A stretch of DNA of 64,000 nt from JACCTU01 sp963788055 (lineage in GTDB: Bacteria; Actinomycetota; Thermoleophilia; Gaiellales; Gaiellaceae), in contig CAWBFA010000003.1 of the NCBI GenBank assembly GCA_963788055.1, forward strand, positions 124,001 through 188,000. The letters are read 5' to 3'. The position numbers and the translations under genes are program-made. The stretch's first letter is position 1; every line of letters begins with the position of its first letter. Below are positions 1 through 8,989 of this stretch, piece after piece. The notes under the pieces are model-generated. The model made no database searches. It saw nothing but the letters and a program-made list of their open reading frames with translations, and was not told the DNA's origin.

Positions 1-946
1 CGGGGGCAGGATTTGGGGCCAGGGTCCCGGGCGAGGCCGGGGGCAGGTTCTCGGCTGGAGCAGGCGCCGGAGCCGTCGGCGCGTTCCGCTCGAGGTGTGA
101 TGCGACGATGTCGAAGCTGTTGCCGGTGACGAAGGCGTCGTGCCAGATGGAGGTGGCGAAGCTTGCGGGGCCGCGGTAGGCGCCGATCTTGTCGGTCGTT
201 GTGTGTTCGACGGTCGCTGAGTATGTGTCGGACCACTGGACGGTGGGGTATCCGGTCTGGCTGACCGTCTTGACCCAGGTGGTCTGGCCTCTGAGCCGGT
301 GCCAGACCTCGAGCACTCCGGTGCTGGTGTTCGACCAGCGGACGTGCAGGATGAGCTGGTGCCATGACCCTGCCGTGAACCTCGAGGCGGGGATCGCGTA
401 CGTGATCGGGACGTTGCCGCCGATCCCGCTCGAGTACGTGCAGCCGGGGTTGCTCGAGTAGACGTCGCGGCACCAGCCGCTCTGCATGATCAGCTTGACG
501 TGGTTGCTGTGGGCGAACAGCCCGAGCGGCGGCCCCCAGATCCCCTGGTAGTTGAGCTGGGCGATCGCCATCCCCCAGTGTGTGGAGCTGGGCTCCTGCC
601 AACCCGTGGGGAACCGGAAGTCCATGCCGTAGTACTCGTCGGCGCCGAGGTTCAAGGTGCGCTTGCGGAGCACCTCGCAGGCGGTGCGGTCGCCTGAGGC
701 GGGCAGGTCGAAGCGGCTGCCGTAGACCCCTTGAGAGACCGGGCTGTTGACCACGTAGAGGTTGCCGCGTGCGATGCCCCCACCGCTTGCCAGGCCGTAG
801 TTCGCACACTGCGCCCCCCACGTCCACTGACTGATGTTCCCCGTCTCCCAATCACCCGTGAACTGGAGATTGCTCATGCCAGCTGCCTGCGTGCCGCTCA
901 CGAAGACGAGCGCAGCTAAGAGCGATAGGACGAAACGCGGCGGCAC
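1..946 (-). CDS. Secreted polysaccharide-lyase-like protein (copy A, C-terminus off the left edge)
   Basis: The frame is open from a GTG at 946 to the window edge, about 315 residues, with no stop. It starts with a signal peptide (VPPRFVLSLLAALVFVSG), followed by a lyase-like jelly-roll domain (motifs GDWETGNISQW, YYGMDFRFPTGW, WHQLILHVRW, VLEVWHR) and then a Pro/Ala-rich linker that leads out of the window. The WHQ...VRW...VWH pattern suits the heparin-lyase/PL20-like concanavalin A fold. I infer extracellular cleavage of a uronic-acid polysaccharide; the substrate is unknown. The GTG start aligns exactly with the ATG of the neighbouring copy B, and their upstream sequences are also similar, which supports it. 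In copy A the lyase domain directly follows the signal peptide, whereas copy B has Ig-like domains in between. Confidence 0.72.
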   Translation of the reverse strand, partial: MPPRFVLSLLAALVFVSGTQAAGMSNLQFTGDWETGNISQWTWGAQCANYGLASGGGIARGNLYVVNSPVSQGVYGSRFDLPASGDRTACEVLRKRTLNLGADEYYGMDFRFPTGWQEPSSTHWGMAIAQLNYQGIWGPPLGLFAHSNHVKLIMQSGWCRDVYSSNPGCTYSSGIGGNVPITYAIPASRFTAGSWHQLILHVRWSNTSTGVLEVWHRLRGQTTWVKTVSQTGYPTVQWSDTYSATVEHTTTDKIGAYRGPASFATSIWHDAFVTGNSFDIVASHLERNAPTAPAPAPAENLPPASPGTLAPNPAP

Positions 947-1386
947 GTGTGTTACCTCGGCGCCGCTTGCTCCGCTCTTGTCACCCGAACGGGGGATGAA
1001 GTTCGGCGCGGCGAAGCGATCGCAAAGGCATCGTGAAGCGCGTGCTGTTCGACGCACGGCGCGCCTGTTGTCGCGGCCTACCGCATTGGGTGCGCGTCTA
1101 CCGCGGACGGGCTGTGACGCTCGCTGCGCCTGCATGAGGGCCAGGCACCGCGCTGCTGCCTCGCTGGTCCGGACGCGGCCGCGCTACATCAGCCGCTCCT
1201 AAACGCGGTACCGAATCGAGTGAACCCTAATGACGTTTGTTCAGGATCGAAGCGGCCGAGTTTCGCGACATCCTGCGCTTCGCGATTCTGCGTTCGTCGG
1301 TGAACAGGAGTTTGTCGCGATCACGGCCTAGACGCAAACCCGCCTCGGACGGGTGGTCAAGACGTTCCGAGGTGTCGTTGCTGTGC
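947..1386. other. 440-bp gap between the two lyase copies
   Basis: No gene with convincing coding character was seen. The first part, upstream of copy A, resembles the upstream region of copy B and so looks like part of the duplicated unit. Near 1215-1300 the base composition drops slightly, and a short open stretch has no start, ribosome site or recognisable family. Confidence 0.4.
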
Positions 1387-2920
1387 TTATTGAAGCCGTG
1401 ATGCGACGATGTCGAAGCTGTTGCCGATGACGAAGGCGTCGTGCCAGATGGAGGTGGCGAAGCTTGCGGGCCCGCGGTAGGCGCCGATCTTGTCGGTCGT
1501 TGTGTGTTCGACGGTCGCTGAGTAGGTGTCGGTCCATTGGACGGTGGGGTAGCCCGGTCAGCGCTGACGGTCTTGACCCAGCTGCGTCTCGCCTCTGCGC
1601 CGGTGCCAGACCTCGACGATCCCGTTGTTCGTGTTCGTCCAGCGGACGTGGACGACGAGCTGGTGCCAGACGCCGGCGGTGAACCGGCTCGAGGCGGGGA
1701 TCGCGTACGTCATGCGGGACGTTGCCGCCGATCCCGCTCTGAGTACGTGCAGCCGGGGTTGCTCGAGTAGACGTCGCGGCACCAGCCGCTCTGCATGACG
1801 AGCTTGACGTGGTTGCCGTGGGCGAACAGCCCGAGCGGCGGCGCCCCAGATGCCCTGGTAGTTGAACTGGGCGATCGCCATCCCCCAGGTGTAGGAGCTG
1901 GGCTCCTGCCAGCCCGTGGGGAAGCGGAAGTCCATGCCGTAGTACTCGTCGGCGCCGAGGTTCAAGCGTGCGCTTGCGCAGCACCTCGCAGGCGGTGCGG
2001 TCGCCGAGGCGGGGCAGGTCGAAGCGGCTGCCGTAGACGCCCTTGCGAGACCGGGCTGTTGACCACGTAGAGGTTGCCGCGTGACGATGCGGCGACCGCT
2101 TGCCACGCCCGTAGTTCGCGCACTGCGCCCCCCACGTCCACTGACTGATGTTCCCCGTCTCCCAATCACCCGTGAAGCCCACCGTGCCGGCTGGGGGTGG
2201 CGGCGCAGTGGTAGTGGACGTCACTACACCCGATGCCCCCGACGTCGCGCTCGACGTGCCGTAGGCATTCGTCCCCGTCACGCGCGCGCGGAGCGTGGCG
2301 CCCGCGTCCGCGGACGTCAGGGCGAACGTCGCGCTGGTGGCGCCCGCGACGTCTGCGCAGATGGCGCCGGTCGAGTCGCAGCGCCGCCATTGGAACGAGT
2401 ACGTCATAGGCGTCGTCCCGCTCCAGCCGCCCGATGATGCCGTCAACCCGGCGCCGACGACCGCGGTGCCGCTGATCGATGGGGCGGAAGTGTTCGCCGG
2501 TGCGGATCCGGTCGGGGGCGGGGGCAGGGGCGTGGGCGCGGTGGTGGGTCGCGGCGCGACGACGGCCGTGAGCGCGGAGGTGTTCGAAGCGGATCCGAAC
2601 TTGTTGGTTGCTGTCACCACGACACCGAGCCGGTAGGTGACGTCGGAAGTGGCGAGCACGTAGGTCTTCGCCGTTGCGCCTGCGATGTTCGTGCAGCTGG
2701 CTGCCGACGCACAACGTCGCCACTGATACGTGAACTGCAACTGCGCCCCGGCGCCGCTCCATGTCCCGTCGCTCGCGGTGAGAGTCGACCCCTCTTGCGC
2801 TGTGCCTGCGATCGTCGGTGGCGACTGCGGCCCGGGCGCCGGCTTCGCGTTGTCCGCGGCGGTTGCGCCGTGAACCAAGACTAGCGAAGCGATGAGTGGC
2901 AGGATGAAACGTGGCGGCAT
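1387..2920 (-). pseudogene. Secreted Ig-like/polysaccharide-lyase protein (copy B), multiply frameshifted
   Basis: It starts at ATG 2920 with a signal peptide (MPPRFILPLIASLVLVHG), then two actinobacterial Ig-like repeats of about 95 residues (YQWRRC...GAT...VVTATN pattern) joined by a Pro/Thr linker, then the same lyase domain as copy A. The signal and Ig part is one intact frame. The lyase part is broken: GDWETGNISQWTWG, RGNLYVVNSPVSQG and YYGMDFRFPTGWQEP fall in three different frames, and the native C-terminus (SFDIVASRLQ, stop at 1387) needs several more shifts. Against copy A at least seven net single-base changes are visible, mostly added C beside G on the plus strand. This is either real decay of a duplicate or dense sequencing error. 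Function, if restored, is extracellular glycan cleavage. Confidence 0.7.
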
Positions 2921-3024
2921 GAAGGGTGCTTCGGCACCGCCTGCTCCTGTCTCGTCCCTCGATGGGGGGTTTGACGCTACTCCGAGGGCGCAGGAAACGC
3001 ACGCGGCTTCTGTAAGTTCTGTTC

Positions 3025-3810
3025 GTGACCCCGAACTCCTACAGCGAGCGCGACCGTACCAGATCGCGCTGGGAGTGCCGAAATGAACTACGAAATGACC
3101 CAAACGAGCTACGTGCTGAGCTAGGACCGATCAGCCCCGAGCTCGTCCTCGTCGATCCAGAGCTTGCCCGCCGTGTGCGTCCGCTTGCCGTCGGCTACGA
3201 GGCACCGCGGCGTGAATCGACGGAACCGGTCGCGCCTGTTCGTCGTCAAGATCGGTCCGACGCGCATCCGCGGCGACGGACGCGGCTGCGCGTTGCCGCT
3301 GCGTCCGTCGCCGGTGTCACAGCGATCGCGTTGGTGACGATTGCCACGGCTGCGGTTCCGCTGTCGGACGACCGCCCCTACTTCGATGCGTCGTCGCCCG
3401 TGGACGTCGCAACGGAGCCGGCGTCGTCGTTGCCGCGATCCGGCATGGAGGATCCGGAGCCCACGCGAAGTGCTACCGCTGCGACTGTCTCAACGCCGAC
3501 GCCGCATTCTGACACGCCGAAAAAGCCGCCGAGTCGCGCAGAAGGAGTAGAGCTTCGGTGGAAACCGGTTCCGAACGCCACCTACTACAACGTCATTCTC
3601 TGGCGCGATGGCACGCGCCTTCGCGACTACTGGCCGCGGGAGCCGCGTCTCCTGATCCGGAGCCGAGCGCTGGCCCCAGTCGGCGACACCGCGTCTGCGG
3701 TCTACTGGTTCGTCTATCCCGTCGAGGTCGAAGCCGGGAGAAATCGTATCGGGCCCGTTCACGCCACCGGCAGGTTCACCCCACCGCCTCGTTCGAGTCG
3801 CATGCCTTGA
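3025..3810 (+). CDS. Single-pass membrane protein with C-terminal Fn3-like segment
   Basis: 261 residues, no assigned function. The N-terminal cytoplasmic part carries the segment LGPISPELVLVDPELARRV; one transmembrane helix lies at about residues 90-112 after an Arg-rich stretch; a Ser/Thr/Pro-rich linker follows; and the C-terminal 80 residues look like a fibronectin-III-type fold (LRWKPVPNATYYNVILW). The GTG start is supported by a TAAGTT box (3013-3018) six bases upstream, as expected for leaderless transcription. It is divergent from lyase copy B and opens the polysaccharide locus, so a role in envelope glycan assembly or anchoring is plausible but inferred. Confidence 0.65.
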   Translation: MTPNSYSERDRTRSRWECRNELRNDPNELRAELGPISPELVLVDPELARRVRPLAVGYEAPRRESTEPVAPVRRQDRSDAHPRRRTRLRVAAASVAGVTAIALVTIATAAVPLSDDRPYFDASSPVDVATEPASSLPRSGMEDPEPTRSATAATVSTPTPHSDTPKKPPSRAEGVELRWKPVPNATYYNVILWRDGTRLRDYWPREPRLLIRSRALAPVGDTASAVYWFVYPVEVEAGRNRIGPVHATGRFTPPPRSSRMP

Positions 3811-3828
3811 CGCGGGGCGTCCGCAGCC

Positions 3829-4278
3829 TCAGCCCGCAAGCAGCATGGCGGCCACAGCCGCAGCGATGACTCCTACGGCGAACGCGGTCAGCTCGATCCG
3901 GCGCCGCGCAAGCCTCAACGTCGGCGGCCAGGCCGCCAGAACCAGCGCGATGAGCGCAGGGAGCACAGCCGCGGACAGCCCCGCCCACACGATCGTGGGA
4001 TGCGACTGTTTCGCTCTCGAAGGAGCCTCCGGCGCGCGCGCGTCGAGCTCAGGGGCCGCGCGTGGGTGGCGCAGCGCCCACACATCGTATGAGCGGTGCC
4101 TTTGCTCCAGCCATGCCCGCAGCTCGTCGGCGTCGGCGAATAGACGGCCTCCCCACAGCACGCCTCGCGACGTGCGTGTGGCCCCCTGGGCTGCCGTGGC
4201 CACTTCGGAATACCCGACGAGGAGGACGAGAGCAACGAGGGTGGGCGCAAACGTGCGAAAGCAAAGCCATCTGCGCAT
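3829..4278 (-). CDS. Small membrane protein of unknown function
   Basis: About 149 residues from ATG 4278. An N-terminal signal or membrane segment (FAPTLVALVLLVGYSEVATA) is followed by an exported region containing WGGRLFADADELRAWLEQRH, then two hydrophobic helices near the C-terminus (about residues 98-118 and 128-147). The frame stays open further upstream, but that part is Arg/Cys-rich and lacks coding character, so the internal ATG is preferred. It is convergent with the Fn3-like membrane protein and lies downstream of a 42-codon membrane ORF on the same strand. Not recognised as a known family. Confidence 0.55.
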   Translation of the reverse strand: MRRWLCFRTFAPTLVALVLLVGYSEVATAAQGATRTSRGVLWGGRLFADADELRAWLEQRHRSYDVWALRHPRAAPELDARAPEAPSRAKQSHPTIVWAGLSAAVLPALIALVLAAWPPTLRLARRRIELTAFAVGVIAAAVAAMLLAG

Positions 4279-4430
4279 CGTGCGGTCGATCGCCGTGATC
4301 GCCGCGGACGCGCTGGATCGGTCGGAGCGTACGAGATCGCAGATCCCGAGCTCGAGCGGTACGAACTCGTCCCAGACGCGGGCAGAACGGGAGTCCTGCG
4401 CTCCCTCGCACCCGTCAGTCGAAAGTGAGG

Positions 4431-4559
4431 TCAGAGCCGAGGGGGCGAATCGTCGCGGATGACCTGCGGCGAGGGTACGAGCACTGCGGCAATGGTCATG
4501 AATCCGAGGCAGGCAACGGACGCAACGAGCGCGATCAGCAGTATGACAATGAACGTCAT
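4431..4559 (-). CDS. Possible 42-residue single-helix membrane protein
   Basis: ATG 4559 to TGA 4431. The product starts MTFIVILLIALVASVACLGF, a clear hydrophobic helix, and ends in a short polar tail (PQVIRDDSPPRL). It precedes the small membrane protein at 4278 on the same strand and diverges from the GT2 gene at 4668. There is no strong ribosome-binding site. The strongly hydrophobic N-terminus is the main support; a chance ORF cannot be excluded. Confidence 0.4.
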   Translation of the reverse strand: MTFIVILLIALVASVACLGFMTIAAVLVPSPQVIRDDSPPRL

Positions 4560-4667
4560 CACGCATCCAATATCGGCAGTTGACGCGAAAAACCTGAGCG
4601 ATGCTCATCCATCGCTGGGTCGCGTCCGCGACGATGCCGTACCCTCGGAGGAAGGGGCGTTCAGACG

Positions 4668-5512
4668 GTGACGGCGAAAGCGGCCACCACCGACGGCGTC
4701 ACGGTCGTCGTGCCGACAAGAGATCGGCCCGAGCTCCTTCGCAAGTGCCTCGAAGCCCTCAATCGCCAGACGTTCGAAAGCGTTGCGGTCGTCGTCGTCG
4801 ACGATGGCTCGGTGTCGGCGCGGGACGTCGCGGACGCCGCAAGCGTCGCGCCGGCAGGGCGGTTCATTCGAACGGCGGGACATCGCGGCCCCGCAGCGGC
4901 GCGAAACGCCGGAGTGGCCGCCGCGGACAGTGCATTCGTGTGCTTCACGGACGACGACTGCGAGCCCGATCCGGAGTGGGTTTCGCTGCCTCGTCGAGAG
5001 CCTCCGCTCCGGCGCCCACGTCGTGGCCGGGACCGTGGAGAACGGATGCCCGGATAACTCGTTCGCGAGCGCGTGGCACGCCATCGTGGATTACCTGGGC
5101 GAGACCGCGAAGACCACGGGCGGCGCGTTCGCGACTTCGAACAACCTCGCCTGCCGGATCGACGTCGCTCGGTCGATCCCGTTCGACGAGGCGTACGAAC
5201 GCGCCGCCGGCGAGGACCGCGATTGGGCTGCTCGCGTCGCGGCTGCGGGGTACCGGATCGCAACCGAGCCGCGCGCGCTCGTCGTCCACAAGCAAGCGCT
5301 CGACCTCCGCAGGTTCGTGCGGCAGCATTTCAGGTACGGGAAGGGGGCGTACATGTTCCGTCGCTCTCATGGGGGCATCGAGCGGCCGGCTTTCTACCTT
5401 CGGTTGATCGCGTACGGGTTCTCGCGGGGGTTTACGCACCGGTCTCCTGGTCGCGATCGCCCAAGCCGCGACCGCCGCCGGCTTCGTAACCGCACGCGCA
5501 CGCGCCCGGTAG
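4668..5512 (+). CDS. GT2 glycosyltransferase, interrupted by two +1 frame breaks
   Basis: About 280 residues when restored. GTG 4668 has a good upstream GGAGGAAGG. The first frame gives a GT-A fold start (VTVVVPTRDRPELLRKCLEA, then VVVVDDGS and the metal-binding FTDDDCEPD). Near 4980 it shifts by one base (an extra T in a TTT run restores EWV-RCLVESLRSG) and continues through GAFATSNNLACRI and AAGEDRDWAARVAAAGY. Near 5425 an extra G in a five-G run shifts it again, and the last frame ends at TAG 5510-5512 with a hydrophobic tail (GLLVAIAQAATAAG). It transfers a sugar from a nucleotide donor to a growing glycan at the membrane. Both breaks are in homopolymers, so sequencing error is likely. 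Confidence 0.72.
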
Positions 5513-5534
5513 GCGCCCTACATCCTCGCAAGCG

Positions 5535-6272
5535 TCAGCGGCCGCCCGGCGATCCCGTGCCGACAGCAGCCAGGTAACGCGGCTGGACGACGTCGAACGG
5601 GCCATCCTCGCAGACTGAGCCGCCGTCCAGCCAGATCGCTCTGGTGCAGAGGCTGGAGAGCATCGGGTGGTCGTGCCCTGCGGCGATCACGATCCCGCCT
5701 CTCTCGAGCATCCTGTGCGCCCAGTCCTGAAGGAACGCGCGGAACTCGTGGTCGAGCGCCTCATGGACCTCGTCGAGGAGCAGGACCTGCGGCTCGAGCT
5801 CTTCCGCGACGGCGAGTCCGAGGCGCGCCCTCATTCCTTGCGAGTACGTCAGGACAGGACGCTCGAACGCGTCACCGAGCGCACTCCGATCCTTGACACT
5901 CTCGATGGCGCGGACCATCGTGCGACGGCTCAGCCCGCCGATCACCCCGAGTAGCAGCGCGTTCTCGCGGCCCGTCAGGAGCGACAGCAAGCCGGCTTCG
6001 ACGGACAGAAGCGATGCGACCCGCCCCCGGATCTCCAACTGCCCGTGATCGGGCTCGTACACTCCGGCGAGCACGCGCAGGAGCGTCGTCTTACCCGAGC
6101 CACTTGGACCGATCAGTGCAGTCCCTTCGCCGGAGCCGATCGAAAACGTGACGTCGCGGAGCCCCCACGTGGTCGTGCCGTGACCGCGCAGCCGCGCTTC
6201 CCCGGGCGTGACGACACGCAAGTGGCGGTTGAAGAAGAACTGAACGCCGACTGCGGTCGCGGTGATCATCAC
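5535..6272 (-). CDS. ABC-2 polysaccharide exporter, ATP-binding subunit (Wzt/TagH type)
   Basis: 245 residues. Walker A GPSGSGKTT (about residues 53-61), signature YSQGM, Walker B VLLLDEVHEALD and the switch His in AAGHDH are all present. The degenerate signature (YSQGM in place of LSGGQ) and the N-terminal lead-in FNRHLRVVTPGEARLRG are typical of polysaccharide, teichoic-acid and O-antigen exporters. It powers export of a finished glycan with the permease just upstream: ATGA overlap at 6269-6272, same operon. It lacks the C-terminal carbohydrate-binding extension seen in some Wzt proteins. Confidence 0.88.
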   Translation of the reverse strand: MMITATAVGVQFFFNRHLRVVTPGEARLRGHGTTTWGLRDVTFSIGSGEGTALIGPSGSGKTTLLRVLAGVYEPDHGQLEIRGRVASLLSVEAGLLSLLTGRENALLLGVIGGLSRRTMVRAIESVKDRSALGDAFERPVLTYSQGMRARLGLAVAEELEPQVLLLDEVHEALDHEFRAFLQDWAHRMLERGGIVIAAGHDHPMLSSLCTRAIWLDGGSVCEDGPFDVVQPRYLAAVGTGSPGGR

Positions 6273-7093
6273 ACGACTTTCGCGAACTGCCGCTGCTCAG
6301 CGCGGTAGAGGGGCACGAACACTGCAAGCAGCAGGACGACGGCGGCCAGCGGCGCCGCAAGCTCCCACGCAGCCGGTCTCTGCCCATACAGGAACACGTC
6401 TCTATAGGCCTCGAACAGGCCGGTCATCGGGTTCAGTTTCAGCAGGTTCCGCACCCCGCGCTCCGTCTCGTCGAGCGCCACGAGCCCTGGCCCAACGAAG
6501 AAGAGGATGCGTACGAAGCTCAGGACGAAAGCCCGCAGCTCGCGCAGCCAGATGCCCAACAGGGTCGCCGCGTACGCCGCTGCGATCGCGAGTAGGACGT
6601 TCACGACGAAGACGAGTGGGAACCAGAGGATGCTCCAAGTCGGCGCAACTTGATAGGCGGCCATCATGAATACGACGAGGAAGAGGCTCGAAGCGAACCC
6701 GGCGGCCTCCGTCAGTGAAGAGGACACGGGAAGGAGCATCCGATTGAGCCTCATGTTGAGGAGAATCGGCCGGCGCGCGTCGAGCGTCGTCATCGCGTTC
6801 CCGATCGTCAGCATCACGAGCTGGAACGGCACGACCGCGCAAGCGAGGCTAAGGCCCGCTGCGAGGCCGGGCTTGTCGAGCACAAACGTCACCAGAAAGA
6901 GGTACACGCCGACGATCGCGACGGGTTCCAGCAGCCACCGGACGAACCGCCACGGGCCGCGGCCGTACCGGAAGCGAAGGTCGGATTCGGTCAGCGCCCA
7001 GAGGAGATCCGCGGTGCGCGAAACCCATTCGAGGGCCGGGCGCATCGGCCCGGTGCCGAGCGGCGCCCTTCGGCGATCCTGCTCGGTGAGCAC
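6269..7093 (-). CDS. ABC-2 polysaccharide exporter, permease subunit (Wzm/TagG type)
   Basis: 274 residues with an N-terminal amphipathic region (ESDLRFRYGRGPWRFVRWL) and about six membrane helices, the usual ABC-2 permease layout. It partners the overlapping ATPase and moves a lipid-linked polysaccharide across the membrane. GTG 7093 is preceded by TAGTGT (7100-7105, minus strand) with six bases between, which suggests a leaderless transcript for the two-gene operon. It is divergent from the ChbG-like deacetylase. The sequence is intact. Confidence 0.85.
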   Translation of the reverse strand: MLTEQDRRRAPLGTGPMRPALEWVSRTADLLWALTESDLRFRYGRGPWRFVRWLLEPVAIVGVYLFLVTFVLDKPGLAAGLSLACAVVPFQLVMLTIGNAMTTLDARRPILLNMRLNRMLLPVSSSLTEAAGFASSLFLVVFMMAAYQVAPTWSILWFPLVFVVNVLLAIAAAYAATLLGIWLRELRAFVLSFVRILFFVGPGLVALDETERGVRNLLKLNPMTGLFEAYRDVFLYGQRPAAWELAAPLAAVVLLLAVFVPLYRAEQRQFAKVV

Positions 7094-7188
7094 GGGACTA
7101 CACTAGCCACGCCATCAAGAGGGTGCTGGCGTCGGTGTGCGACGAGTGAAGCTTCGCGCTCGTGCGAGCCGCGGGGATACTTGAAGAC

Positions 7189-7926
7189 ATGGATTCGCGC
7201 AGATTGCTCATCGTGAACGCCGACGACTTCGGGCTCAGCCACGGCGTCAACCGCGGGATCGTCGAGGCGCACGAGCGCGGGGTCGTGACGAGTGCGAGCC
7301 TGATGGTGAACCGCGATGCGGCGGCCGACGCGGCAGCGTACGCTCGCGAACGCACGGAGCTTTCGGTCGGGCTTCACGTCGAGCTCGAGCGGTCGCGTCT
7401 CTCGCGGCTGCGAAGGAAGAACGCACAGCGTGGCCAGACTTCGCCGGCAAGGGCTGCCGCCGAGCTCGCGGCGCAGCTCGATCGCTTCCGGCGCCTCGTC
7501 GGGCGCCACCCGACGCATCTTGATTCGCACCACCACCAGCACCGGGTCGCGCCGCTTCGGCCGGTCTTCGTCGAGCTTGCCGACGAGCTCGGAGTCGCGC
7601 TCCGCCACGTCGATCCGCGGATCCGGTTCTGCGGCGACTTCTACGGGCACACGGCGGAAGGGCGGCCCGAACCGGACGCGATCACGCCCGATGCGCTCAT
7701 CCGATTGCTCGAGCGGCTTCCGGCAGGGATCACCGAGCTCGGCTGCCACCCGGGCTACCCCGACGGGCTGAAGGCGTGGTACCGACACGAGCGGGCCGAG
7801 GAAGTCCGCTCGCTCTGCGACCCGCGCGTTCGGGCCGCGATCGAGCGGCTCGAGCTCCAGCTCGTATCGTTTGCCGACCTCGGACGATGGGCGAGCGCAG
7901 AGCCGCCCGGGCCGACGCGAGCGTGA
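7189..7926 (+). CDS. ChbG/YdjC-family carbohydrate deacetylase
   Basis: 245 residues from ATG 7189; an in-frame GTG at 7162 is a less likely start. Family hallmarks are NADDFGLSHGVN near the N-terminus, the metal site LDSHHHQH, and GCHPGY near the C-terminus. Members hydrolyse N-acetyl groups from amino sugars using a divalent metal. In a glycosyltransferase cluster it most likely tailors a glycan or lipid-linked intermediate; that role is inferred. The next glycosyltransferase begins 7 bases after its stop. Confidence 0.82.
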   Translation: MDSRRLLIVNADDFGLSHGVNRGIVEAHERGVVTSASLMVNRDAAADAAAYARERTELSVGLHVELERSRLSRLRRKNAQRGQTSPARAAAELAAQLDRFRRLVGRHPTHLDSHHHQHRVAPLRPVFVELADELGVALRHVDPRIRFCGDFYGHTAEGRPEPDAITPDALIRLLERLPAGITELGCHPGYPDGLKAWYRHERAEEVRSLCDPRVRAAIERLELQLVSFADLGRWASAEPPGPTRA

Positions 7927-7933
7927 CCGTCAC

Positions 7934-8761
7934 GTGATCTCCGTCGTCGTTCTCACGCACAATCGTCTGCACCTGCTGAAGCGCTGTGTCGATGACGTCT
8001 TGTTGCGAGCATCGCCGATGACGCAGGAGATTGTGATCTGGAACAACGCCTCGGACGACGGGAGCGCGGAATACCTCGCGACGCTCGACGACCCGCGAAT
8101 CACGGTCGTCGACCACCACGAGAACATCGGGACGAACGCCTACGCGCGCGGAGTCGAGCTGACGTCGGCTCCGTATATCGTCGAGGTCGACGACGACGTG
8201 ATCGAAGCGCCGCAGAACTGGGACAAGACGCTGCTCGACGCGTTCCAGAGGATCCCGAACATCGGCTACCTTGTCGCGGACCTGAAGGAAGATCCCAACG
8301 ACTCGGCGTATCGCTACCTCGAGTACGTCAAGAACGAGCGTAACGTCTTCGTGCAGAAGGACATCGACGGGCTTCGCATACTCGAGGGACCGACGGGGAG
8401 CGGTGTCGCCATCACGTCGCGCGAGGTCTACGACCGCGTCGGCGGATTCCGCCAGCACAAGAAGCTCGTCTTCTGGCACGAGGCGACCGCGTACGTCCGC
8501 GACGTCCGCAAACTGGGCTATCGGACGGCGATCCTCACAGACCTCCAGGTCTGGCATGCGGGCAGCCCGTACTATTCGCGGCCCTCACCCGCAAAGCTCG
8601 CGTTTCACGAAGACTTCTTGCGGACGAAGACGCGGAAGGACCGCGTGAAGCGGGTGATCCTTCGCATCCCCTTCGCCGCAGCGATGAACCGCCGCTACCA
8701 CTGGTTCGATCCCCCGGACGACTACAAGCCTCCCGAGTTCGGGCGCGCGGAGGACCTCTGA
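7934..8761 (+). CDS. GT2 family glycosyltransferase
   Basis: 275 residues. GTG 7934 gives ISVVVLTHNRLHLLKRCVDD directly, a standard GT-A start; an upstream in-frame ATG would place the N-terminus inside the preceding gene. Donor and metal motifs are WNNASDDGS and VEVDDDVIE; the acceptor-side part holds GPTGSGVAITSREVYDRVGG and FWHEATAYVRDVRKLGY. It follows the deacetylase with a short gap, likely in one transcript. A sugar transferase acting on the inner membrane face; specificity unknown. Confidence 0.83.
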   Translation: MISVVVLTHNRLHLLKRCVDDVLLRASPMTQEIVIWNNASDDGSAEYLATLDDPRITVVDHHENIGTNAYARGVELTSAPYIVEVDDDVIEAPQNWDKTLLDAFQRIPNIGYLVADLKEDPNDSAYRYLEYVKNERNVFVQKDIDGLRILEGPTGSGVAITSREVYDRVGGFRQHKKLVFWHEATAYVRDVRKLGYRTAILTDLQVWHAGSPYYSRPSPAKLAFHEDFLRTKTRKDRVKRVILRIPFAAAMNRRYHWFDPPDDYKPPEFGRAEDL

Positions 8762-8979
8762 ACCCACGTCCGTCGCGCGCGCCCGCTACCGGCGAACGCC
8801 GGCTTCTAGAGCGGCTCGGAGTGCGTCTACGCTCGGAGTGGGCGAGCTTCAGACGAAGCCTGGCGTTGATCGGCTGGCGGCGAGGCGCGGGTGCACCGTT
8901 CTACGCGCGGGCTGCGGAACGACGCGAGCCCGCATGGCCGGATGGCGATCCGCCGTTCGAGGCGGGCGACGGCGGCTGA
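8758..8979 (+). CDS. Possible small protein overlapping the GT2 stop by CTGA
   Basis: A 73-codon frame begins at CTG 8758, which overlaps the TGA of the preceding glycosyltransferase, and ends at TGA 8977-8979; GTG 8821 is an alternative start. The predicted product has coding-like composition (LLERLGVRLRSEWASFRRSL, then FYARAAERREPAWPDG), is basic then acidic, and has no recognised domain. It is convergent with the GT-C gene. Support comes from the CTGA coupling, also seen at two other junctions in this locus, and from filling an otherwise empty 228-bp gap. Confidence 0.35.
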   Translation: MNPRPSRAPATGERRLLERLGVRLRSEWASFRRSLALIGWRRGAGAPFYARAAERREPAWPDGDPPFEAGDGG

Positions 8980-8989
8980 ACCATGATGC

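Noticed and set aside
1229..1330. Short plus-strand frames between the lyase genes, one with a helix-like segment FRDILRFAILRS
   Set aside because: No start with a ribosome site, no family resemblance, and length within chance for this composition.
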